DNA of 64,000 nucleotides from Gemmataceae bacterium (GCA_901538445.1 LR594584.1:1210655-1274654), one strand, 5' to 3'; counted from the stretch's first letter, positions 24,840 to 35,526 are shown. The notes: a model not told the origin generated them from the sequence alone. Made by a program: numbers and translations.

Positions 24840-26537
24840 GTGACCCCCAGAACGCTGCTCTTGACGCTCGCCGCTGTCGCGTGCGCCGCCGCGCCCGGCC
24901 GTGCTGCTGACAAGCCGAACGTGATCGTCATCCTGTCCGACGACATGGGGTTCTCGGACCTCGGGTGCTACGGGGGCGAGATTGCGACCCCGAACCTCGA
25001 CGCGCTCGCGGCCGGCGGCGTGCGGTTCACGCAGTTCTACAACACCGCCCGGTGCTGCCCCACGCGCGCGAGCCTGCTCACCGGGCTGTACCCGCACCAG
25101 GCGGGAATCGGCCACATGATGGAGGACAAGGGGAAGGCCCACCCGGGCTACCGCGGGAACCTGAACGACTCGTGCCGCACCGTCGCCGAGGTGCTCAAGC
25201 CCGCGGGATACCGCTCGTACGCCGTCGGCAAGTGGCACGTCACCCCGCACGCCGGCAACGACGGCCCGAAGCACAACTGGCCGCTCGCCCGCGGGTTCGA
25301 CCGGTACTACGGCACCATCCACGGGGCCGGGAGCTTCTACGACCCGTCGTCGCTGGTTCGCGACGACACCATGATCTCGCCGTTCGCCGATCCGGAGTAC
25401 AAGCCCGCGACGTACTACTACACCGACGCGATCTCCGATCACGCCGTGCGGTTCGTCGGCGACCACGCCAAGGACCACGCCGCCAAGCCGTTCTTCCTCT
25501 ACGTCGCGTACACCGCCGCGCACTGGCCCATGCACGCGCTCCCGGAAGACGTCGCGAAGTACAAGGGGAAGTACGACGCCGGGTACGGCCCGGCCCGCGC
25601 CGCCCGGTTCGAGAAGGCCGCGAAGCTCGGGCTCATCGACCCGAAGCAGCCGATGGCCCCGCAGGCCGAGAACTGGGACAAGGTGGGCGACAAGACGTGG
25701 GAGGCGGCCGGCATGGAGGTGTACGCCGCGATGGTGACCCGGATGGATCAGGGGATCGGCAAGCTCGTCGCGGAGTTGAAGCGCACGGGCCAACTCGACA
25801 ACACGCTGATCCTGTTCCTGCAAGACAACGGCGGGTGCGCCGAGCCGATGGGCCGCACCGGGAGCAAGGACCACCCGAACACCGAGCGGCCCGAGAAGCC
25901 GACGCTCCCGGTGATGAAGCCCGAGGAGTTCGCCGCCGCCGGGAGCGTCCCGAAGCAGACCCGCGACGGGTTCCCGGTGCGGATGGGGCCGAAGGTGCTA
26001 CCCGGCGGCCCGGACACCTACGTCGCCTACGGCCGCGGGTGGGCGAACGTGAGCAACACGCCGTTCCGCGAGTACAAGCACTGGGTCCACGAGGGCGGCA
26101 TCAGCACGCCGCTCGTCGCGCACTGGCCGAAGGGCATCGCCGCAAAGGGCGAACTGCGGCACACGCCCGGCCACCTCATCGACGTCGCCGCGACGTGCTA
26201 CGACCTCGCCGGGGCCGAGTACCCGAAGGCGGTGGACGGCCGGGCGATCACCCCGCTCGAAGGAACGAGCCTCGCGCCGGCGTTCGCGGGCAAGCCGCTG
26301 GTTCGCGACCTGTTCTGGGAACACGAGGGCAACCGGGCGGTCCGCAGCGGCGACTGGAAGCTGGTCGCGAAGCACGGCGGCGCGTGGGAGCTGTACGACA
26401 TCGCGAAGGACCGCCCCGAGGCGCACGACCTCGCCGCGAAGTACCCCGACACGGTCAAGGAACTCGCCGCGAAGTACGACGCCTGGGCGAAGCACGCGCT
26501 CGTCGAGCCCTGGCCGGTCGGCGGGAAGAAGCAGTGA
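24840..26537 (+). CDS. Secreted arylsulfatase
   Basis: A 565-residue type I sulfatase, a family strongly expanded in planctomycetes for degrading sulfated polysaccharides. A signal peptide (MTPRTLLLTLAAVACAAAPG) precedes the metal-binding start NVIVILSDDMGFSDLGCYGG. The FGly motif is C72-C-P-T-R-A-S-L-L-T-G (C-x-P-x-R), so it needs the formylglycine-generating enzyme for activity. VGKWHV and the DNGGCAEP segment complete the active site. The start is GTG 24840, preceded by AAGGA; a TAGAAT hexamer about 35 bases upstream may be its -10. No polysaccharide-lyase or FGE gene is nearby. Confidence 0.93.
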   Translation: MTPRTLLLTLAAVACAAAPGRAADKPNVIVILSDDMGFSDLGCYGGEIATPNLDALAAGGVRFTQFYNTARCCPTRASLLTGLYPHQAGIGHMMEDKGKAHPGYRGNLNDSCRTVAEVLKPAGYRSYAVGKWHVTPHAGNDGPKHNWPLARGFDRYYGTIHGAGSFYDPSSLVRDDTMISPFADPEYKPATYYYTDAISDHAVRFVGDHAKDHAAKPFFLYVAYTAAHWPMHALPEDVAKYKGKYDAGYGPARAARFEKAAKLGLIDPKQPMAPQAENWDKVGDKTWEAAGMEVYAAMVTRMDQGIGKLVAELKRTGQLDNTLILFLQDNGGCAEPMGRTGSKDHPNTERPEKPTLPVMKPEEFAAAGSVPKQTRDGFPVRMGPKVLPGGPDTYVAYGRGWANVSNTPFREYKHWVHEGGISTPLVAHWPKGIAAKGELRHTPGHLIDVAATCYDLAGAEYPKAVDGRAITPLEGTSLAPAFAGKPLVRDLFWEHEGNRAVRSGDWKLVAKHGGAWELYDIAKDRPEAHDLAAKYPDTVKELAAKYDAWAKHALVEPWPVGGKKQ

Positions 26538-26547
26538 CGGGCCCCTT

Positions 26548-26678
26548 TCCCTCGCCCCTTGCGGGAGAGGGTGGCCGCGCTTCGCGGCCGGGTGAGGGGC
26601 ACCACCTGAGCGGTCCGGGATGGCTCCCCCTCACCCGCCGCTCGAAGACTCGCGGCACCCTCTCCCGCAACGGGGAGA
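26548..26678. repeat. 131-bp palindromic element, family A copy 3
   Basis: The same order of inverted segments as the copies at 8291 and 16857 is present, with several point changes in the outer arms (CTCGCCCC, AACGGGGAGA). It lies ten bases after the sulfatase stop and between convergent genes, where it could act as a bidirectional terminator-like structure. No T-run follows. Confidence 0.88.
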
Positions 26679-26734
26679 TGGCACGAACCCCAAGCCGCCG
26701 GCCTCTGCTCGATCTCGACCGGGTTGCCCTCACA

Positions 26735-29700
26735 TCACACAGCGGCCGCGGCCGCGTCGCTCGCCGGCTCCGCCGTGCGGCGGCGGAACCGGAGCTTGTC
26801 GAGGTACACGTAGTACACCGGGGTGAAGTACAGCGTCAGCACCTGGGACACGAGCAGCCCGCCGACGACGGCGAGGCCGAGCGGCCGCCGGGCCTCGGCC
26901 CCGGCCCCCCACCCGAGCGCGATCGGCAGCGCCCCGAACAGCGCCGCGAGCGTCGTCATCATGATCGGACGGAACCGCACCAGCGACGCCTCGTAGATCG
27001 CGTCCCGGGCCGTCTTCCCCTGCCGCTCGGCCTCCATCGCGAAGTCGATCATCATGATCGCGTTCTTCTTCACGATGCCGATCAGCATGATGAGCCCGAC
27101 CACCGAGAACAGGTTCAGCTCGCTGTGGAACAGTTGCAGCGTGAGCAGCGCGCCGACCCCGGCCGACGGGAGCCCCGAGAGGATCGTGATCGGGTGGATG
27201 AAGCTCTCGTACAGCATCCCCATGACGAGGTAGATCACCACCACCGCGGCGACGAGCAGCAGCCCGAGCCCGCGGACCGACCGCTGGAACTCCTGGGCGG
27301 TGCCCTGGAAGCTGGTCGTGAGCGCCGGGGGCAGTTCGTCGCGGGCCGCGGCGTCGATCTCGGCCAGCGCCACGCCCAGCGACACGCCGGGCCGGAGGTC
27401 GAACGAGATCGTCACCGACGGGAGCTGCCCGGTGTGGTTCACCGAGAGCGGCCCGACCCCGCGGTCCACCTTCACCAGCGTGTCGATCGGCACGAGCACC
27501 CCGGTGGACGACAGCACGAACAGCCGCGACAGCAGCGTCGGGTCCTTCTGGAACGCTAGGTCGGCCTCGAGGATGACCCGGTACTCGTTGTCGGGCGCGT
27601 AGATCGTCGAGACCTGCCGCGACCCGTAGGCGTTGGCCAGGGCGTCCTCGATCTGCCGGGCCGAGACGCCGTGCGCCGTGGCCTTGTCGCGGTCGATCCG
27701 CACGTTCACCTGCGGGGTGCGGATCTGGAGGTCGCTGTTCACCTCGGTGATCCCGGCCATCTCCCGCATCCGCGCCTCCAGCCGCGGCGCCGCGGCGTAC
27801 AGCGACTCCGTGTCCGGGCTCTGGATCGTGAGCTGGTACTGGCTCTTGGCCGAGCGGCCCCCGATGCGGATCGGGGGCGGGTTCTGGAAGTACGTCCGCA
27901 CCCCGGTGACCCCGGCCGTCTTGCGGCGCAGCTCGGTGACCACCTCGTTGGCCGACAGCGGCCGCTCGTGCCGCGGCTTGAGCCGCACGAACACGGTCCC
28001 GGTGTTCCCGCTCCCGACCGTGTTGCTGACCGCCTCGACGTTCTCGTCGGCCCGGATGATCTCGGTGATCCGGGCCTGGATCTCGACCATGCCGCGGAAC
28101 GACACGTCCTCCGGCCCCTCGATCACCCCGCTGAGCCGCCCCGCGTCCTCGTTCGGGATGAACCCCTTGGGCAGCACCGCGAGGTAGTACGCGGTCCCGG
28201 CGATGAACCCGAGCGACGCCACGAGCACCAGGAACCGCGCCCGCAGCGTCCACTTGAGCGTGCGGGCGTAGGCCGCGAGCATGGCGTCGAACACGCCCTC
28301 GGTGGCCCGGTACAGGAACCCCGGCCGGCGGCCGCTCGCGTGCCCGTGCCCGCCCTTCAGGAACAGCGCGCACAGCATCGGCGTGAGCGTCACCGACACG
28401 AACCCGGACACGGCGATGGCGACCGAGATGGTGACCGCGAACTCGCGGAGGAGTCGGCCGACCATCCCGCCCAGGAACAGCACCGGGATGAACACCGCGA
28501 TGAGCGACACCGTCATCGACACGATGGTGAACCCGACCTCGGCCGCGCCGTCCAGCGCCGCCCGGGTCGGGGTCTTCCCCATGTCGAGGTGCCGGACGAT
28601 GTTCTCGAGCATCACGATCGCGTCGTCCACGACGAACCCGACCGCGAGCGTCAGCGCGAGCAGCGAGAGGTTGTCGAGCGTGTACCCGAGGAGGTGCATC
28701 ACGCCGAACGTGCCGACGATCGACACCGGCAGCGCCAGGCTCGGGATGATCGTGGCCCGGACGTTCCGCAGGAACAGGAAGATCGACAGGACGACCAGCC
28801 CGAGTGCGATCAGGAGCGTGACCTGCACGTCCTCGATCGACTCGCGGATCGGGGCCGACCGGTCGAACTGGACCGAGAGCTTGATCGCCGGCGGGAGCTG
28901 GGCCTGGAGCGTGGGGAGCAGCGCCTTCACCTCGTCGGCGACCGCCACGGTGTTCGCCCCCGGCTGCCGCTGCACGCCGAGGATGATCGATCGTGTCGGG
29001 TCGCTCATGACCCCGTCCGGCCCCCGCTCGGAGAACCACGCGGCGTTCCGGTCGTTCTCGACCCCGTCCACCACCGACCCGAGCTCGCCGAGCCGCACCG
29101 GGCTCCCGCTGCGGTACGCGACGATCACGTTCTGGTACTGCCGGGCCTCGGTGAGCTGGCCCGTGGCCTGGATGTTGAACGCCCGGCGGTCGCCCTGGAA
29201 CGCGCCGGTGGGCAGGCTCACGTTCGAGTCCCGGAGGGCCGCCGACACCTGGTCGATGCCGATCCCGCGGGCGGCCAGCACGGTCGGGTCCACCTGCACC
29301 CGGATCGACCGCTTCTGCCGCCCGTACACGAGCACCTGCGCCACCCCGCTGACGAGCGACAACCGCTGGCCGACGACCGACTCGCCGTACTCGTTGACCG
29401 TGTACAGCGGGAGCGTGTCGGACCGCAGGGCCAGCAGCAGGATCGGCGAGTCGGCCGGGTTCACCTTGCGGAACGACGGCGGGCTGGGCATGTCCGGCGG
29501 GAGCGACCGGGACACCTTCGCGATGGCCGACTGCACGTCGAGCGCCGCGTCGTCGATGTTCCGGTCGAGCTTGAACTGCAGCGCGATGGACGTGGAGCCG
29601 AGCACGCTGTTGCTCGACATGCTGTCGAGCCCGGGGATCGTGGTGAACTCCTTTTCGAGCGGGGTCGCGACGGCCGCGGCCATCGTCTCGGGGCTGGCCC

Positions 29701-29857
29701 CGGGCAGGGCCGCGGCCACCTCGATGGTCGGGAAGTCCACGTTCGGCAGGTCGCTGACCGGCAGCGCGGAGTACCCCATCGCGCCGGCGAGGACGACCGC
29801 GACGGTCATGAGCGTCGTCATGACCGGGCGGAGGATGAACGGCGAGGAGAGGTTCAC
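26735..29857 (-). CDS. RND efflux transporter permease (AcrB/MdtBC type)
   Basis: A 1040-residue inner-membrane proton antiporter of the HAE-1 type. Seen: the N-terminal [17 protein letters not shown] helix, the porter-domain segment PVSDLPNVDFPTIEV, the TM4 proton relay GFVVDDAIVMLENI with the two Asp, and the TM10 IGIVKKNAIMMIDFA with the Lys. Twelve membrane helices and two large periplasmic loops can be traced. GTG 29857 overlaps the stop of the adaptor gene (GTGA), which is why it is preferred over the long upstream extension. No TolC-like outer-membrane partner gene is adjacent. Confidence 0.93.
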   Translation of the reverse strand: MNLSSPFILRPVMTTLMTVAVVLAGAMGYSALPVSDLPNVDFPTIEVAAALPGASPETMAAAVATPLEKEFTTIPGLDSMSSNSVLGSTSIALQFKLDRNIDDAALDVQSAIAKVSRSLPPDMPSPPSFRKVNPADSPILLLALRSDTLPLYTVNEYGESVVGQRLSLVSGVAQVLVYGRQKRSIRVQVDPTVLAARGIGIDQVSAALRDSNVSLPTGAFQGDRRAFNIQATGQLTEARQYQNVIVAYRSGSPVRLGELGSVVDGVENDRNAAWFSERGPDGVMSDPTRSIILGVQRQPGANTVAVADEVKALLPTLQAQLPPAIKLSVQFDRSAPIRESIEDVQVTLLIALGLVVLSIFLFLRNVRATIIPSLALPVSIVGTFGVMHLLGYTLDNLSLLALTLAVGFVVDDAIVMLENIVRHLDMGKTPTRAALDGAAEVGFTIVSMTVSLIAVFIPVLFLGGMVGRLLREFAVTISVAIAVSGFVSVTLTPMLCALFLKGGHGHASGRRPGFLYRATEGVFDAMLAAYARTLKWTLRARFLVLVASLGFIAGTAYYLAVLPKGFIPNEDAGRLSGVIEGPEDVSFRGMVEIQARITEIIRADENVEAVSNTVGSGNTGTVFVRLKPRHERPLSANEVVTELRRKTAGVTGVRTYFQNPPPIRIGGRSAKSQYQLTIQSPDTESLYAAAPRLEARMREMAGITEVNSDLQIRTPQVNVRIDRDKATAHGVSARQIEDALANAYGSRQVSTIYAPDNEYRVILEADLAFQKDPTLLSRLFVLSSTGVLVPIDTLVKVDRGVGPLSVNHTGQLPSVTISFDLRPGVSLGVALAEIDAAARDELPPALTTSFQGTAQEFQRSVRGLGLLLVAAVVVIYLVMGMLYESFIHPITILSGLPSAGVGALLTLQLFHSELNLFSVVGLIMLIGIVKKNAIMMIDFAMEAERQGKTARDAIYEASLVRFRPIMMTTLAALFGALPIALGWGAGAEARRPLGLAVVGGLLVSQVLTLYFTPVYYVYLDKLRFRRRTAEPASDAAAAAV

Positions 29858-30981
29858 TTCGCGCCCCCCGCGGTGCCGGTGCCGGGGGCCGGCTTCGAGC
29901 GCACGTCCACCTTCATCCCCGGGGCGACCCGGAGCTGCCCGTCGGTGACGACCACCTCGCCGGGCCGGAGGCCGCTCGCGACGACCGCCCGGCCGCCGGT
30001 CTCGAACGCCACGGCCACCGGCCGCGCCTCGGCGACGTCCCCGGCCCCGACGACGTACACGTAGTTCCCCTGCTGCCCGGCCTGCACCGCGGCGACCGGG
30101 ACCAGCACGCTGTTGGGCCGCTCGCCGAGGGTGAGCGTGACGTCCACGAACAGCCCCGGCCACAGCTTCCGGTCCTCGTTCGCGAACACCGCCTTGCACG
30201 CGAGGGTGCCGGTGCCCGGGTCCACGGTGTTGTCGATGAACTGGAGCGTGCCGGCGGCGAGCGGCCCGCCCCCGCGGAGGTCGGCCTCGACCCGCGGCGG
30301 CCCCGCGAGCCGGGCGGCCGCCAGCAGCGGGAGCTGCTGCTCGGGCACGGAGAACGACACCGTGATCGGGCTGATCTGGTTGATCACCACGAGCGGGTTC
30401 AGGTCCGTCGAGGCGACGAGGTTCCCGCGGGTGGCGAGGATGGCCCCGGCCCGGCCGTCGATCGGGGCGGTGATGGTGGTGAACTCGGCCTGGAGCCGGG
30501 CCGCGTTGGCCGCGGCCTCGTCGGCGGCGACCGCGGCCCGGGCGCTGTCCACGGCCGTCTTCGCGGCGTCCAGCTCGGCCTGCGACCCGGCCGTGAGCCC
30601 GATCTGGGTGGTCCGCCGCAGGTTCAGCTCCGCCCCCTTGTACAGGGCCGTGCTCTTGGCGACGTTCGCCTCCGCGAGCTTGACCGCGGCCTCGTAGGGC
30701 CGGGCGTCGATGGTGAACAGCTTGTCGCCCTTCTTCACGTCGGTCCCCTCGGTGAAGTGGACCTCGGTGATCTGGCCGGGCACCCGGGGCCGCACGCTCA
30801 CGGTCGAGATCACCTTCACCGACCCGATCGAGCGGATCTGCACGGGGACGGTTTGCTGCTCGGCGACGGCCACGGACACCGGGGGCGGCGGCGACTCGGG
30901 CCGGGCGGCCGGCGGCCGCGCGCACCCGAGCTGGACCGCGAGCGCCAGACCGGCCGCGAGAACGAGGTAGCGAGTGGGCAT
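29854..30981 (-). CDS. RND efflux periplasmic adaptor (membrane fusion protein)
   Basis: A 375-residue membrane fusion protein that links the RND pump to an outer-membrane channel. A signal sequence ends in VQLGC-ARPP, a poor but possible lipobox. Next come the barrel-sandwich motif [20 protein letters not shown], a helical hairpin rich in Ala and Glu (about 90-160), and a second lipoyl half ([20 protein letters not shown]). ATG 30981 places the signal peptide at the N-terminus. The gene is upstream of and overlaps the permease gene, so the two form an operon. Confidence 0.92.
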   Translation of the reverse strand: MPTRYLVLAAGLALAVQLGCARPPAARPESPPPPVSVAVAEQQTVPVQIRSIGSVKVISTVSVRPRVPGQITEVHFTEGTDVKKGDKLFTIDARPYEAAVKLAEANVAKSTALYKGAELNLRRTTQIGLTAGSQAELDAAKTAVDSARAAVAADEAAANAARLQAEFTTITAPIDGRAGAILATRGNLVASTDLNPLVVINQISPITVSFSVPEQQLPLLAAARLAGPPRVEADLRGGGPLAAGTLQFIDNTVDPGTGTLACKAVFANEDRKLWPGLFVDVTLTLGERPNSVLVPVAAVQAGQQGNYVYVVGAGDVAEARPVAVAFETGGRAVVASGLRPGEVVVTDGQLRVAPGMKVDVRSKPAPGTGTAGGAK

Positions 30982-31201
30982 TGGCAGCGGGACCGTGGGG
31001 CGGGGGGGTGGGCAGCGAGGACGGTCATTGTAGCGGGCGCGGCCGCGGGGCGAACACCAGCTCCGCGGCGCGCGGGACCGGCACACCGCTGTGCGGTCCC
31101 GGCACGCCGGTCGGGCGGCCCGCCCGCGTACCGCGGCGGCGGGAGCACTCGGCCCCACGTTTGGTAGTGCGGTTCGACCGTTTCCGCCGCCGGACTCGCT
31201 C

Positions 31202-31217
31202 CGGCACGGGCGTTGCC
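31202..31217 (+). promoter_or_regulatory. Sigma-54 (-24/-12) promoter before the first cpaF gene
   Basis: CGGCACGGGCGTTGCC matches the sigma-54 consensus TGGCACG-N4-TTGC in all but the first base, with the invariant GG and GC separated by the correct 12-base register (31203 to 31215). Transcription would begin near 31228, giving a leader of about 40 bases to ATG 31269. Activator binding sites were not identified. Confidence 0.7.
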
Positions 31218-31268
31218 TTGAGCGTCACCACGCCCCGAGTTGCCCGCACGGCCCACGGCCCGCCGCAC

Positions 31269-32573
31269 ATGACCACCACGCCGCCGCCCGCCGCCCCCGG
31301 GTACGACGCCCGGCGACAGGCGCTCCACAACCGCCTGGTCGAGGGGCTGAACCTCAAGGCCGTCTTCGAGATCCCCGAGGACCGCCGCCGGGCCGAGATG
31401 CGGACCCTGATCGACCGCATGCTCGACACCGAACCGGGGCTCGCCCTGGCCGGCGAGCGGCAGCGGATGATCGCGGAGATGCTCGACGACGTCCTCGGGC
31501 TCGGGCCGCTGGAGCCGCTGCTCCACGACCCGACCGTCAGCGACATCCTGGTGAACGGGCCGCGCGAGGTGTACGTCGATCGCCGCGGCAAGCTCGAACT
31601 CACCGAGGTCCGGTTCCGGGACGACGCGCACGTTCTGCAGGTGCTCGACCGCATCGTGTCGCGGCTCGGCCGGCGGATCGACGAGACGAGCCCGATGGTG
31701 GACGCCCGGCTGGCCGACGGGTCCCGGGTCAACGCGGTCATCCCGCCCCTGGCCCTGAAGGGGCCGACCATCAGCATCCGCCGGTTCGGGACCAAGCCGC
31801 TGACGCTCGACGACCTGCTCCGGTTCAAGATGCTCACCCCGGAGATGGCGAAGTTCTTCGAGGCCGCCATCAAGGCGCGGATGAACGTCGTCATCAGCGG
31901 CGGCACCGGGAGCGGGAAGACGACGCTCCTGAACACGCTGTCGCGGTTCATCCCGGACGGGGAGCGGGTGGTGACCATCGAGGACGCGGCCGAGCTGCAG
32001 CTCCAGCAGCGGCACGTGGTCCCGCTGGAGACCCGGCCGCCGAACACCGAGGGCAAGGGCCAGGTGACCACCCGCGACCTGGTCCGGAACTGCCTGCGGA
32101 TGCGGCCCGACCGGATCGTCGTGGGCGAGTGCCGCGGGGGCGAGGCGTTCGACATGCTCCAGGCCATGAACACGGGCCACGACGGGTCGCTCACCACGCT
32201 CCACGCGAACACCCCGCGGGACGCGCTGTCGCGGCTCGAAACGATGATCATGATGGCCGGGTTCGAGCTCCCGGTGAAGGCCATGCGGCAGCAGATCAGC
32301 TCGGCCGTGAACCTCGTCATCCAGGTGTCCCGGCTCCAGGGCGGGGTGCGGAAGGTGACGAGCGTGACCGAGGTGCTGGGCATGGAGGCCGACGTCATCG
32401 TCCTGCAGGACATCTTCGAGTACCGCAAGCAGGGCGTCCGGGAGACCGGCAAGGCCTACGGGCAGTTCCGGGCGACGGGGGTGCGGCCGGCGTGCGTGCC
32501 GCGGATGGAGGCGGCCAACGCGCGCCTCCCGGCCGACCTGTTCGCCGAGCGGGTGCTGATGGCCGACGGGTGA
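31269..32573 (+). CDS. cpaF: CpaF/TadA-type secretion ATPase (first copy)
   Basis: A 434-residue hexameric ATPase of the Tad (Flp pilus) or type II/IV secretion class. Seen: the N2 domain segment [40 protein letters not shown], Walker [18 protein letters not shown] (211-218 core), the Asp box [11 protein letters not shown], Walker [20 protein letters not shown] and the His box [19 protein letters not shown]. The frame opens earlier, but ATG 31269 follows a sigma-54-type promoter. Its neighbour is a CpaE-like gene on the other strand; a second such pair follows. No pilin, TadB/TadC or secretin genes are in the window. Confidence 0.92.
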   Translation: MTTTPPPAAPGYDARRQALHNRLVEGLNLKAVFEIPEDRRRAEMRTLIDRMLDTEPGLALAGERQRMIAEMLDDVLGLGPLEPLLHDPTVSDILVNGPREVYVDRRGKLELTEVRFRDDAHVLQVLDRIVSRLGRRIDETSPMVDARLADGSRVNAVIPPLALKGPTISIRRFGTKPLTLDDLLRFKMLTPEMAKFFEAAIKARMNVVISGGTGSGKTTLLNTLSRFIPDGERVVTIEDAAELQLQQRHVVPLETRPPNTEGKGQVTTRDLVRNCLRMRPDRIVVGECRGGEAFDMLQAMNTGHDGSLTTLHANTPRDALSRLETMIMMAGFELPVKAMRQQISSAVNLVIQVSRLQGGVRKVTSVTEVLGMEADVIVLQDIFEYRKQGVRETGKAYGQFRATGVRPACVPRMEAANARLPADLFAERVLMADG

Positions 32574-32599
32574 CCTCGTACCACGTTCGGCTCCTGGAC

Positions 32600-32675
32600 T
32601 TCTGTACCCGGCCTCTGTGGGGCCGGTGCCCGGGGGGCACCCAGAGGCCCGGCCCCACAGAGGCCGGGTACAGAA
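32600..32675. repeat. Perfect 27-bp inverted repeat with inner hairpin, family E
   Basis: Arms 32600-32626 and 32649-32675 are perfectly complementary; the arm begins TTCTGTACCCGGCCTCTGTG. The 22-base loop contains its own hairpin (GTGCCC / GGGCAC). It lies between the convergent cpaF and cpaE-like genes and may serve as a bidirectional terminator; no T-run is present. Confidence 0.92.
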
Positions 32676-32701
32676 CACCGACGAGCCCATCGACCTTGCT
32701 G

Positions 32702-33826
32702 TCACCCGACCCGCGGCGGCCCGATGAGGCGGGTGATGAGGCGGCCCAGGTCGGCCAGGGCGCGGGACCGCGGGGCCGCGGCCCGGAGCGGGACCCCGGC
32801 GTTCGCGGCGGCGGTCCACGCCTCCGGGTCGTCCGCCACCGCCCACACCTCGGGCACGCTCAAGAGGTCCGCGACCTTCCGGGGGTCGGCCCCGCCCCGG
32901 TGCGGGTCGTACCGGTCGAGGACGACGTGCCGGGCCCCGGCCGACCGGCGGGCCGCGAGCTGGTCGTGGAGCTGCTTGAGCGCGTACACCGCGGGCACCT
33001 GTTGCCCGCCCACGAGGACCACGTCCTCGGCCGCCGCCAGGGTGTCGAACTCCGCGGCGTCGAACGTGTTCGGGACGCACAGAACGACGCACTCGGTCAA
33101 CTGGCGGGCGAGGTCGATGAGCTTGGCGAGCCGGGCCGGGTCCGGGGGCTGGAGGGCGAACCCGGTGAGCGGCCCGGGGAGGAGGCGGAGCCGCTCGGCG
33201 ACCGGGGTGAGGGACTGCTGCACGGCGCTGAGGGTGAGCGGGTCGGAGCGGGTGAGCAGCTCGTGCGACCCGCCGGACCGCGGCACGGCCGCGAGGTACG
33301 AGTTCAGCCGGCCCAAACGGGCCGTCGGCTCGGCGAGGACGCAATCGACCCGCCAGTGCCCCGCGACCTCCGCCGCGATGTTGACCGCCAGCGCCGAGGC
33401 GTCGGTGTCCGGGGCGGCCGCCACCGCGATCAGCCGGCCGACCCGCGCGGCCCGCCCGAACTGCCGCAGGACGACCCCCAGGGCGAGGGCCAGGTCGCCC
33501 TCCTCCCACGGGACCGGGACGAGCTGCGCGGCCCCGGCGCGGCTCACCTCGTACAGCGCCGCCGCGTCGCACTCGCGCTCCACGAGGGCCAGCACGGGCG
33601 ACCCGGGGACCGTCTCGGCGAGCGCGCGGACGACCTCGGTGTCCTCGGGCCGCTGGAGCCAGACGGCGAACAGCCGGGGCTCCGACCCGGACGGGTGCCA
33701 CCCCGCCCGGAGCGCGGCGAGGTCGGCGAACCGGCCCTCGGTCGCCGCGCCCGCGTCGGCGAGGCCCCCCACCAGGGAGTCCGCCCGGTCCGGCGGGCCG
33801 ACGTAGACGACGCGGTACGGGTACAC
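32702..33826 (-). CDS. CpaE-like protein with degenerate P-loop (first copy)
   Basis: A 374-residue protein of the CpaE/TadZ plan: an N-terminal receiver-like half (LFAVWLQRPEDTEVVRAL, SPVLALVERECDAAALYEV) without a phospho-acceptor Asp in the right place, and a C-terminal MinD-type ATPase-like half. The deviant Walker A position reads VAAAPDTDASALAVNIAAEV and lacks the glycines and lysine, so ATP hydrolysis is unlikely. In Tad systems CpaE localises the pilus machinery to a pole. The start is GTG 33826. The second copy at 35527 keeps a better P-loop, so this one may be a pseudo-ATPase partner. Confidence 0.75.
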   Translation of the reverse strand: MYPYRVVYVGPPDRADSLVGGLADAGAATEGRFADLAALRAGWHPSGSEPRLFAVWLQRPEDTEVVRALAETVPGSPVLALVERECDAAALYEVSRAGAAQLVPVPWEEGDLALALGVVLRQFGRAARVGRLIAVAAAPDTDASALAVNIAAEVAGHWRVDCVLAEPTARLGRLNSYLAAVPRSGGSHELLTRSDPLTLSAVQQSLTPVAERLRLLPGPLTGFALQPPDPARLAKLIDLARQLTECVVLCVPNTFDAAEFDTLAAAEDVVLVGGQQVPAVYALKQLHDQLAARRSAGARHVVLDRYDPHRGGADPRKVADLLSVPEVWAVADDPEAWTAAANAGVPLRAAAPRSRALADLGRLITRLIGPPRVG

Positions 33827-33951
33827 TCGGGAACCGCCTTTGCAACACCCGACCGGCCGGCAGCCGTGGAGCAGCGCCGCGCCGGTCTCACGCGGGATCA
33901 GGAACCGTGCCCCAATAATACTTGAGCCACCGCCGCCCGGCAGCGACGGCG

Positions 33952-33973
33952 GGCCGCTTTACCTGAAGCGGCC
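33952..33973. other. Hairpin in the leader of the second cpaF gene
   Basis: A perfect 8-bp stem GGCCGCTT / AAGCGGCC with a TACCTG loop lies about 45 bases before ATG 34015. It could affect translation or mRNA stability. An AATAATAC stretch 40 bases upstream may be a -10 region, but no confident -35 is seen. Confidence 0.4.
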
Positions 33974-34014
33974 GACAGTGATCCGCCCGACCGCCCACGC
34001 CCAGGACGCTCCGC

Positions 34015-35484
34015 ATGATTACCCGCCTCGACTACCTCCGCTCGCTCCGGGATGACAAGGCCGCTCCGGACCAGCCGCCCAAGGAGGCCCACGGGGCCCC
34101 GTCGCCCCCGGCCCGCCCGGCACCCGATCAGCCGGCCGGGCCGCTCCTGAAGGACGCCCCGCGCCCGCCCGCACCGACGCCCGCCCCGCGGCCGCCGGCG
34201 TTCGAGGGCCAGACCCGCACCGACCTCCAGCGGACGCTCCACGCCCGGCTGATCCAGGGGGCCACGGTCCAGGAACTCGAGAAGCTCCCGGAGCCCCGGA
34301 GGCGCGAGGTCCTCCTCCGGGCCGCCGAGGCCCTGCTCGACAAGGAGGCGGGCCACCTGTCGTTCTCCGCCCGCCGGGACGTCCTCGACGACCTGCTCGA
34401 CGAGGTGCTCGGGTTCGGGCCGCTGGAGAAGTTGCTCCGCGACCCGGGCATCAGCGACATCGTCGTCAACGGCGCGGAGCAGGTGTTCGTCGAGCGGGCC
34501 GGGCGGCTGGCCCGGTCCGAGATCACGTTCCAGGACGACGAGCACCTGCTGAAGATCATCCGCCGCATCGTCTCGACCGTCGGCCGCCGGGTCGACGACT
34601 CGTCCCCGATGGTGGACGCCCGCCTGCCCGACGGGTCCCGGGTCAACGCGATCATCCCGCCCCTGGCGATCAAGGGGCCGATGCTCTCGATCCGCCGGTT
34701 CGGGGCGCACCGGCTCAACGTCACCGACCTGGTCTCCCTCGGGGCGCTGCCCCGGGAGGTCGCCGACTTCCTTCAGGCGGCCGTCCGCGCGAAGCTGAAC
34801 ATCATCGTCAGCGGCGGCACCGGGAGCGGGAAGACGACCCTGCTCAACGCGCTGTCGGCGTTCATCCCGGAGGGCGAGCGGATCATCACCATCGAGGACA
34901 CGGCCGAGCTGCAGCTCCAGCAGGAGCACGTCGGCGCGCTGGAGAGCCGGCCGCCGAACGTCGAGGGCGAGGGCCGGGTCACGATCCGCGACCTGCTGTT
35001 CAACGCGCTGCGGATGCGGCCGAACCGGATCATCATCGGCGAGTGCCGCGGGGCCGAGGCGCTGGACATGCTCCAGGCGATGAACACGGGCCACGCCGGG
35101 TCGATGACGACGCTCCACGCGAACACCCCGCGGGACACCCTCAGCCGCCTGGAGATGATGGTGATGATGTGCGGACTCGAACTGCCCCTCCGGGCCATCC
35201 GCCAGCAGGTGGCCGGGTCGGTCAACTTGATCGTCCAGGTGAGCCGCGTCACCGGGGGGGGCCGGAAGGTGACGAGCGTGACCGAGGTGACGGGCATGGA
35301 GGGGGACGTCATCACGATGCAGGAGCTGTTCCGGTACCACCAACTGGGCGTCGACCTGACCGGCCGGGCCCGGGGGCGGTTCGAGTCCACCGGGGTCCGC
35401 CCGCAGTGCGAGCAGCGGTTCACCGAGGCCGGCCTCAACCTCCCGGCCGACATGTTCCGCCAGCGCGACCTGCTCGACACCTGA
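34015..35484 (+). CDS. cpaF: CpaF/TadA-type secretion ATPase (second copy)
   Basis: A 489-residue paralogue of the gene at 31269. It has an extra N-terminal Pro/Ala-rich tail of about 65 residues, then the same domain order: [40 protein letters not shown], Walker [15 protein letters not shown] (267-274 core), [14 protein letters not shown], Walker [20 protein letters not shown] and the His box [20 protein letters not shown]. The two copies are clearly related throughout. It faces its own CpaE-like gene, repeating the layout of the first pair. A Tad-type pilus or surface-protein secretion role is inferred. Confidence 0.92.
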   Translation: MITRLDYLRSLRDDKAAPDQPPKEAHGAPSPPARPAPDQPAGPLLKDAPRPPAPTPAPRPPAFEGQTRTDLQRTLHARLIQGATVQELEKLPEPRRREVLLRAAEALLDKEAGHLSFSARRDVLDDLLDEVLGFGPLEKLLRDPGISDIVVNGAEQVFVERAGRLARSEITFQDDEHLLKIIRRIVSTVGRRVDDSSPMVDARLPDGSRVNAIIPPLAIKGPMLSIRRFGAHRLNVTDLVSLGALPREVADFLQAAVRAKLNIIVSGGTGSGKTTLLNALSAFIPEGERIITIEDTAELQLQQEHVGALESRPPNVEGEGRVTIRDLLFNALRMRPNRIIIGECRGAEALDMLQAMNTGHAGSMTTLHANTPRDTLSRLEMMVMMCGLELPLRAIRQQVAGSVNLIVQVSRVTGGGRKVTSVTEVTGMEGDVITMQELFRYHQLGVDLTGRARGRFESTGVRPQCEQRFTEAGLNLPADMFRQRDLLDT

Positions 35485-35495
35485 CCCCGCGCCGG

Positions 35496-35520
35496 CCCCC
35501 GGCCGCGGCGCGGCCGGGGG
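35496..35520. terminator. Bidirectional hairpin between convergent cpaF and cpaE-like genes
   Basis: An 11-bp perfect stem CCCCCGGCCGC / GCGGCCGGGGG with a GGC loop fills the 42-base gap between the two stops. There is no T-run; its position between convergent genes is the argument for a terminator role. Confidence 0.5.
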
Positions 35521-35526
35521 CGGCGG

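Noticed and set aside
29858-30925. Upstream in-frame extension of the RND permease to 1396 residues
   Set aside because: The extension overlaps the adaptor gene entirely in another frame and is low-complexity; the GTGA junction at 29857 marks the real start.
33829-33845. GG-N10-GC arrangement before the second cpaF gene
   Set aside because: The spacing is right, but the CACG part of the -24 box is absent, the site overlaps the start of the opposite gene and it is about 170 bases from the cpaF start.
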